Position numbers and translations under genes: made by a program
The notes under the pieces: model-generated
Seen by the model: the letters and a program-made list of their open reading frames with translations, nothing else
Databases searched by the model: none
What the model was told of the DNA's origin: nothing
In this document: positions 57,277 through 64,000 of the stretch, one piece after another
Position numbering within the stretch: position 1 is the first letter of the stretch
Layout: each line of letters opens with the position of its first letter
Assembly: GCA_014904845.1 (NCBI GenBank)
Contig: MU119227.1
Coordinates: 124,001-188,000 of the forward strand
Direction of reading: 5' to 3'
DNA: 64,000 bases
Source of the DNA: Acephala macrosclerotiorum
Taxonomy: Eukaryota > Ascomycota > Leotiomycetes > Helotiales > Mollisiaceae

Positions 57277-59550
57277 ATGGCTGAGCCGATGGATATTGAT
57301 CATGAGACCCCGAGGGGTACAAAGAGGAAGGCCGATGACTTGTCGTCCGTCGTTATGGCACCAAGGAGAATTAAGGCGAGTATTACTCGTTTCTCGTCTG
57401 GTTTCATCCTAATTCGAGAATAGGCACTAGATCAAGATGTTGTCAACAAGATTGCTGCAGGCGAGATCATTGTCGCTCCTGTCCACGCTCTGAAAGAGCT
57501 CATAGAAAACTCCGTAGATGCTGGATCAACAGTTCTCGAGGTTCTTGTCAAGGAAGGAGGATTGAAGCTCCTCCAAATCACAGACAATGGCCATGGAATC
57601 AATGTATGTACCATCATGAATCCTTGTGTACTGTTTGCTAATGTTTCCTAGAAAGAAGACATGCCCATCTTATGTGAGCGTTTTACGACCTCTAAGTTAA
57701 AGGATTTCAAAGACCTGGAGTCTATTGGAACCTACGGCTTTCGAGGAGAAGCATTAGCTAGTATCAGTCACATTGCCCACCTTACTGTCACAACCAAGAC
57801 CAAGGATTCAACTTGTGCTTGGAGAGCTCAATACGACGCGGGTCGACTAGTCCCAGCTAAGCCAGGCCAAAGTGCGGAACCGAAGCCTACAGCAGGTCGA
57901 CAAGGGACCCAAATCACAGTCGAAGACCTCTTCTACAATGTCCCAACCCGACGCCGAGCTTTCAGATCAGCATCGGAAGAATACAACAAGATTCTTGATG
58001 TGGTGGGAAGATACGCTGTTCATTGCGATGGTGTTGCATTCAGCTGCAAGAAGCATGGCGAGTCTAGCACTACCATATCTACGCAATCAAATTCATCAAC
58101 TGTGGACAGAATCCGCCAAATACATGGATCTTCGGTAGCAAACGAGCTCATCGAGTTCACGTCGTCAGACGAGAAATACGGGTATCGTGCCAGAGGCTGG
58201 ACGACAAATGCGAATTACCATGTCAAGAAGACGACTCTGCTTCTTTTCATCAACCACAGATCAGTCGACTCAACAAATATTCGAAAGGCAATCGAGCAGA
58301 CATACTCAGCATTCCTACCCAAAGGCGGACATCCTTGGACCTATCTCAGTCTGGAAATTGATCCTCACCGAGTCGATGTCAATGTCCATCCTACTAAACG
58401 AGAAGTCAACTTTCTAAACGAAGACGAAATCATTGAGAAGATCTGTATGGATATTCGGACCAAACTTGCCACTGTAGACACCAGCCGAACGTTCATGACC
58501 CAGACCCTGCTCCCTGGAGCTAGAATACCACAAGCAACCACAGGAACGGACGATGGCCAAACCCCACCCACCAAATCCGCAACACCTGGCCCAAAAGCAA
58601 GGCCATACGAGAACAACCTCGTCCGCACCGACGCCAAACTCCGCAAAATCACCAGCATGCTCCCACCCAGCACAGCTCGCACCCCCTCAGAAACACCCGG
58701 CCCCTCAGAGGCAGGCGCCCCGGATACAGAATACACCCTCTCCGACCGCGAACCCGTAACCTGCCGCCTCATGACTATCAAAGAACTCCGCGCCTCCGTC
58801 CGCGACGACATGCACAACGAACTCACCGAAATATTCGCCAGTCACACCTTTGTCGGCGTCGTCGACGAACGACGCCGTCTAGCCGCCATCCAAGGAGGAG
58901 TAAAACTCTTCCTCGTAGACTACGGCATGGTCTGCAATGAATACTTCTACCAAGTCGGTCTCACCGACTTTGGAAACTTCGGCGTCATAAAATTCAACCC
59001 TCCGCTCTTCATCAAAGAACTCCTCTCCATGGCCGCTGAACACGAGAAAACGAGCTCCCCTCCTCTAAGCGAGGAAGATGATTTCGAAATCGAGGAAGTA
59101 GTTGAACTAGTCTCAGCACAACTTATCGATCGTCGAGAAATGTTACTAGAATACTTCTCCTTCGAAATCTCAGAAGATGGACAATTGATCTCCATCCCTC
59201 TCTTGCTGAAAGGATACACACCCAGTCTTGCCAAACTCCCACGCTTCTTGCTTCGTCTGGGACCACATGTGAACTGGACTTCGGAAAAAGAATGTTTCGA
59301 AACCTTTCTGAGAGAGCTAGCTTCTTACTACGTACCCGAACAACTTCCTCCCTCGCTTGGACCAGGAGATCTAGAAGAGGGGGCGGATGAAGAGATCAAG
59401 GCGAGGAGATTACAGATCACTAATGCTGTTGAACATATCTTGTTCCCAGCATTCAGGGCAAGATTGCTGGCTACGAAATCCTTGATGAAAGGCGGTGTTG
59501 TGGAAATAGCCAACTTGAAAGGATTGTACCGAGTTTTCGAGCGTTGCTAG
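57277..59550 (+). CDS. MLH1: DNA mismatch repair protein Mlh1
   Basis: Exons 57277-57375, 57424-57603 and 57652-59550 give 725 aa. Mlh1 is the common MutL subunit in nuclear mismatch repair and meiotic crossing-over. The GHKL ATPase motifs are present: [20 protein letters not shown] and IENSVDAGS (motif I), ITDNGHGI (motif II), [11 protein letters not shown] and [10 protein letters not shown] (motif III). The transducer domain has [12 protein letters not shown] variable linker (about residues 350-460, Pro/Thr-rich) leads to the dimerisation domain, and the protein ends in FERC, the conserved Mlh1 terminus. The first intron has a GC donor (AAG followed by GCGAGT at 57376), required to read RRIK then [12 protein letters not shown] 57277 (MAEPMDID) is preferred over an upstream in-frame ATG. 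Convergent with RPN1. Confidence 0.97.
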
Positions 59551-59894
59551 GACCCTTCCTAGCTTGCTTTACTGCTGTATCATATACTGGATCATCACCC
59601 AACAGGCATTTTGGGCTATTCAATATGGGCTAGGCTTTTTGCAATCTTAGATCAAGAGGGACGAGCATACGCATCACAACTGGCGCACATTGCGGAGATT
59701 TATTTTTGGCTCACATATCATAGCTAGAATCATGCATGTATTTGCTCAGTAGCCATAGTACGAAGTAGAAAAAATCAATTGATCATTGAAAGCCTCGTTT
59801 TCTCATCTATCATTTTTGATGTAGGTGATGCTTTCGCGAGATCGGGTCTCTACCGCTACTATACAGTTTATTTCATGCCCATGTCCATGCTCCT
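59551..59894. other. Convergent 3' interval between MLH1 and RPN1
   Basis: About 340 bp receiving both 3' ends, AT-rich, with no frame or repeat of note. Confidence 0.5.
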
Positions 59895-62780
59895 TTAGCT
59901 CTTGCCGTCATCCCATTCAGGGTTCTATAATTCGTCAGCATGGGAATTGAACTTGGGCTTTGGAGGGGGGAGATGTGCTTGCCTTTCTCAAAATGACCAA
60001 CCCCTCAAGATTGCTCGTCAGTGGAATATACTGCTCATCCTCCAACTCCGCACGCTCCCCATACGCCAACAGCACAGGTGTACTCTGTGTCTGCCATCCA
60101 GTGATAGTCTTCGGTCGACCAGCTTGTCCCACAACATCAACAGCCTGTCCGACTCTGACATTGACGACCACTGGCTTGAGATCTTCATCGAGGGTAACGA
60201 GGAATCGAGGGTGCATGGCTGTGACGATGAAATAGAGAAGGTAGTGTGATTTGTCGGTGATGAATTGCTTGGCATCAATCATGGCAACCAGGACAGAAAG
60301 GAGACCGGCAGCTGCGACTCTCGAGAGAACTTGTCGGTCGGTGTGAAATGGACTGATGGAAAGTGTACCCTTGCCCATGTGGAGGAGACCTTGAGCGATT
60401 CTTACCATGAAGAGTGATTCCTGGTCTCGGTGATAGTAGCTGGCAAGTTGTCTGAGCAATTGAGCCAACCTGGCGTTGTTGGTTCCGGCACCAAGGAGAC
60501 CCATTGCAAAGATAGCGTTGATTGCAACATCATTGTCGTTATCATGACTGTACCTTGACAAAGTATCGTAGACCTTCATCTGGGGGTTGCTAGGGCTGAG
60601 AAGACCCATTGCTAAGGGAACAGCTCTTCGAATGTTGGCCTCGCCATAGTGCATTAGATGTCCGAATTGTCTGAGAACCATCTCTTGACCAACATCTTCA
60701 CCCATGGCGACCAAACCTAGACCGATGACAGCATAGGCTTGAAGGAGCTCATCGCCCTTCTTATCATCGCTTTCTTCAATATGGTCGTTACAGATGTGCA
60801 GCAATTCCTGGAGCTTCAACACAGTTCCGGTACCTGCCCACGCGCAGATCTCAGCCAGTACTGATGTTGGCTTCGACATTGGGTGATCGATAGCTTTCAA
60901 AGTCTCCAGGATGACATCCACTTCCTCTTGACGTCCGAAAAACAGCAATCCAAGACCAAGGGCCATGAAACGAGTCCACTTGTCCTTCAACTGTGATTTC
61001 CGATCGTCATCAAGGAATGTCTGCACGATTGCTTCGCTGACATCGCTGTTCGATGATCCGACAAAAACCATTCCAAGAGAAAGAGCAGCCATAGCAGAAA
61101 GTTGCATGTCCAACGAAGTATCACCAACGATAGGAAGCAGCAAGCCAAGGAGATCCTCCCGATTTGAGCCAGCATATGCAAGACCAAGACCCATAATCGA
61201 AGCTACCCGAACCATAGGACTCTTGTGGTTCAGCTTATCTTCATCGCCTAGAAGTGCCAAGGCAGGGTCGGAGTCGATTCTGACACCAGAGTTCATGATA
61301 CCAATAGCCAAATTGGCACCAGCAAGGATCTGGTCTTCTGGTGCGTATGTGTATTTGTCAATCTTGTCCAATCCACCTTCGACATCCCACAATAACAGTG
61401 TACCCATGGAAGCGACTGTGGACATCATACCCTCCTCCTTGGTCTTCCAGACCCAACTCGACTTCTCCTCCTCGACCATCATCATCTTGTCGTTACCGAA
61501 ACCAGCATTGACGAAGGCGTTCACAAAACCAGCAGCCAAGTTGTGTCTCGCTGAGTCTAGATTCGTCAAGCCTGCAACACGATTGCTCTCGAGATGGCTT
61601 TTGTAGATATCCTCAGTGGTCTTTGGATCAAGAATGTTTAACTCCTTGCCAAGAGCCTTGAAATGCTCAGACATCTTCGCGTTGTTCAAGCACTCCAAAA
61701 TGACTTGATCCTCCTCTGTATCTTGTGGCAGGTCCAGAACAATCTGTTGTTTGGCGATGAGGAAGCCCATTTGCTTCTTGAGGGATACATCCTTAGTAGA
61801 ATTGAAGTCGGACATAATTAGATCAACATCGTTAAGGCGGATAGCGAGCACGATCGCCTGAGTGAGCTGACCATACTGCTTGTAGATACTGTGTGCTGTT
61901 CGGAGGAATTGCTGATCTTCTGGGTAGGTGAGCAGGTTGACCATGCTGACCATGTACAGGCAAACTCGAGGGAAGGTGTCTTTGTCGAGGAACTTTGGAA
62001 TATCCTCGATGATCTCGAGCTCGCTCATTAAATCGACCGCATCGGCTTCAGCGTTGCTCTTGAGGAACAGGGGAACGAGAACTAAGGCAAGATCAATAAG
62101 GTCTTGGTATGGCTCATCGGCTGTTAATCTCTTAGTATACACTTCCCCAAGCTCCAAAGCGAGATGACGTGTGTATTCATGTCCCCAAGATCCAATATCT
62201 GATGTTGGCGCCAGTAATCGGTACTTGAGGGTATCTTGTCTGTCTTCGTCCGAAAATGTCATTCCAATCACTGAAAGCACATCTGCTAATGAGGTCTTGT
62301 CTTCTCCTGCAGGCCATTCTTCGTATAGCTTCGTCATGGGCTCATAATGCGGTCGTAAGAACTTGAGAGGCTTCGGAACTGCGGTCATCGAGGATGTAGA
62401 GGTCTTGATTGAGTCTTTGATGGCTTCCAGTGCAGATTTGTAAAGGGTTTTGTCAGACTCCTACATTTGACAATATCAGTCCTCTCCCATTTCAAAAATG
62501 AGGTTCATCCTACCATCAAACGCTCAACCAGCATATCGAGTTCACTCTTCAGCTGCAGATCCTCTTCACTGAGTTCTTCTGGTGCTGGGGCAATGTTAGC
62601 AATATCCTCCGAAGTCAAGGCTGACCTCCTACCTCCAATAACACCATCCTCCGCCTTCCCATTTACAAGAGGCTTTCCATCTTTATCCTTCTTGACATCT
62701 TCAGCTTTGCTGGGCTCTCCATCTATCGCCTTGCCTTTGCCCTTGTCAACGGACTTTGGTGGTTCGCCATCCTGCGCCAT
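59895..62780 (-). CDS. RPN1: 26S proteasome regulatory subunit Rpn1
   Basis: Exons 62780-62514, 62460-59983 and 59924-59895 give 924 aa. Rpn1 is the large base subunit of the 19S particle that docks ubiquitin receptors and Ubp6. The N-terminus is a Lys/Glu/Asp-rich disordered segment. The body shows the proteasome/cyclosome repeats: units such as MVRVASIMGLGLAYAGSNRE, MQLSAMAALSLGMVFVGSSN, LLQAYAVIGLGLVAMGED and DVAINAIFAMGLLGAGTNN. The end runs EGLVILRK then, after a GC-AG intron (59925-59982, GCAAGC donor, GCTGAC branch), NPEWDDGKS and stop. Without that splice the frame gives an unrelated 15-residue tail. Splicing restores the conserved LVILRKNP ending. Divergent from RIO2. Confidence 0.96.
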
Positions 62781-63117
62781 CGTGACCTATTGTAGGAGGA
62801 TTTGTCTGAAAGGAAATGGGCGTTGAGGTCAGGAACCTACTAGCAGAAGGTTCGTGGAGCCTTGGAGTATGCGTGTTTCGCAGAACGAAGGTCGAGAGGA
62901 TCGTGATGAAGAGTAATCTAGTGTTGTGGTTCTGCCAGGCACCTCAAGCTTCCGCGTACAGAGCTTCAACACACCGCGAACTGGCTAGCTGACTAAGCGA
63001 TACGAGGCTAGCGCGGACAGGGGTCTAATCGCGGGCGGACAATATCTTTTTAGATAGCAGAAAAATATAGGAAGACAAACCCACGACAATTCGAAAAAAA
63101 CAAACAGCATCGCTAAA
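62781..63117. promoter_or_regulatory. Divergent promoter between RPN1 and RIO2
   Basis: About 340 bp between two housekeeping start codons. I looked for a proteasome-type PACE/Rpn4 element (GGTGGCAAA) and did not see a clear one. No frame of interest. Confidence 0.4.
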
Positions 63118-64000
63118 ATGCGTCTCGATACCAAAGCAATACGGTACCTGACAGCCGAAGACTGGAAAACCCTCACGGCAGTCGAAACCGGCTCACGAAA
63201 CCACGAAGTCGTCCCAACACCCTTAATCGGACAAATCTCAGGTCTACGAGGAGGGGTACACAAAAGCATATCTGCGTTGGCAAAAGTAGGGCTCATCGCC
63301 CGCCTCAAGAATGCAAAATACGATGGCTACCGCCTCACATACGGAGGACTCGATTACCTCGCCTTGAATACCTACCGAAAACGAAAAGATGTCTACAGTG
63401 TCGGCAACCAGATCGGCGTTGGAAAAGAGAGTGATATCTTCGTTGTCGCAGACGAGAAAGGAGTACAGCGCGTACTGAAGATCCACAGACTTGGTCGAAT
63501 ATCATTCCGAACCGTCAAAGCAAACCGAGATTATCTTCGAAATCGATCCTCGGGGTCTTGGATGTATATGTCTCGACTTGCAGCATTGAAGGAGTTTACA
63601 TTCATGACCGCATTGAAAGAGAATGGTTTCCTTGTTCCAGAACCGTTAGCTCAGTCAAGGCATACGATAGTCATGTCTTTAATAGACGCTTTTCCAATGC
63701 GGCAGATATCCTCTGTTCCGGACCCGGCTTCTCTGTACTCCGAACTCATATCTGTGATCCTCCGCCTGGCACAACACGGTCTCATCCACGGCGATTTCAA
63801 CGAATTCAACATCCTCGTCAAGGAAGAAACCAAGAAAGAAACAGTGGATGGCAAGGAAACCGAATCTCTCACCCTAATACCCATACTCATAGATTTTCCC
63901 CAAATGGTCTCGGTAGACCACGCCAACGCTGAGTACTATTTCGACAGAGACGTCAATTGCATTAAGAGATTTTTTGAGCGCCGTTTCCACTTCACCAGTG
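63118..64000 (+). CDS. RIO2: Atypical protein kinase Rio2, N-terminal 294 residues (runs off the right edge)
   Basis: Uninterrupted from ATG 63118 to the window end. Rio2 is an ATPase/kinase bound to pre-40S ribosomes that drives late cytoplasmic small-subunit maturation. The winged-helix RIO2 N-domain is clear (MRLDTKAIRYLTAEDW, PTPLIGQISGLRGGVHKSIS, YRLTYGGLDYLALNTY). The kinase domain has the P-loop-like VGVGKESDIFVV variant IGVGKESDIFVV near residue 100, the Lys in VLKIHRLGRISFR, the catalytic loop HGDFNEFNIL and the metal-binding Asp in LIDFPQMVS. The 20-residue insert EETKKETVDGKETESL after the catalytic loop is hydrophilic. The C-terminal acidic part is outside the window. Confidence 0.97.
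   Translation, partial: MRLDTKAIRYLTAEDWKTLTAVETGSRNHEVVPTPLIGQISGLRGGVHKSISALAKVGLIARLKNAKYDGYRLTYGGLDYLALNTYRKRKDVYSVGNQIGVGKESDIFVVADEKGVQRVLKIHRLGRISFRTVKANRDYLRNRSSGSWMYMSRLAALKEFTFMTALKENGFLVPEPLAQSRHTIVMSLIDAFPMRQISSVPDPASLYSELISVILRLAQHGLIHGDFNEFNILVKEETKKETVDGKETESLTLIPILIDFPQMVSVDHANAEYYFDRDVNCIKRFFERRFHFTS

Noticed and set aside
60965..61606. 213-codon plus-strand frame inside RPN1
   Set aside because: Antisense shadow of a well-conserved coding exon; no domain or independent start context.

Overview
The window is nuclear DNA of a filamentous ascomycete (Pezizomycotina; a leotiomycete-like fungus would fit, but I cannot fix the class from sequence alone). Evidence: short 40-120 nt spliceosomal introns with GTRWGT donors and CTRAY branch points, HET-domain and DUF6590 families, Zn2Cys6 regulators, and clear fungal versions of ESA1, RPN1, MLH1, RIO2 and peroxisomal Lon. 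I built gene models by hand from reading frames and splice sites. Where exons are listed, the summed exon length divides by three.

Layout. 1-10.9 kb is gene-dense: REX4 5' end (-), ESA1 acetyltransferase (+), a phospholipase D-superfamily protein (-), a HET-domain protein (+) and peroxisomal Lon (+). 10.9-24.6 kb has no gene I can defend. It ends in a leader rich in microsatellites before a Zn2Cys6 regulator (24.6-27.5 kb) with a GC-AG intron, an 8-nt microexon and a 1.1-kb intron. A leucine-rich protein of unknown role follows (28.8-29.9 kb). 30.4-33.7 kb holds six spaced copies of a module that reads on the minus strand like a promoter plus short body; I cannot assign it to any known element. 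A low-complexity orphan gene (35.0-35.7 kb) and a Clr5-like/ankyrin protein (37.4-39.8 kb) come next.

41.1-46.5 kb is a divergent regulator-transporter pair: a Zn2Cys6/fungal_trans factor (-) and a DHA2-type MFS transporter (+) sharing an 800-bp promoter. 47.3-50.9 kb holds two adjacent minus-strand genes that look decayed: a membrane-protein relic with frameshifts and in-frame TGA codons, and a DUF6590 gene with in-frame TGA codons, both with recognisable coding sequence beyond their stops. A secreted GMC oxidoreductase with a Ser/Thr-rich tail follows (51.8-55.0 kb, -). From 55.8 kb to the end housekeeping genes return: a PflX-like radical SAM protein (-), MLH1 (+), RPN1 (-) and RIO2 (+, cut by the window edge).

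Conserved cellular genes occupy the two ends. The middle is accessory: regulators, transporter, redox enzyme, incompatibility-type protein, relics and repeats. GC-AG introns recur three times (regulator, MLH1, RPN1). No CRISPR, rRNA, convincing tRNA or intact transposon was seen.
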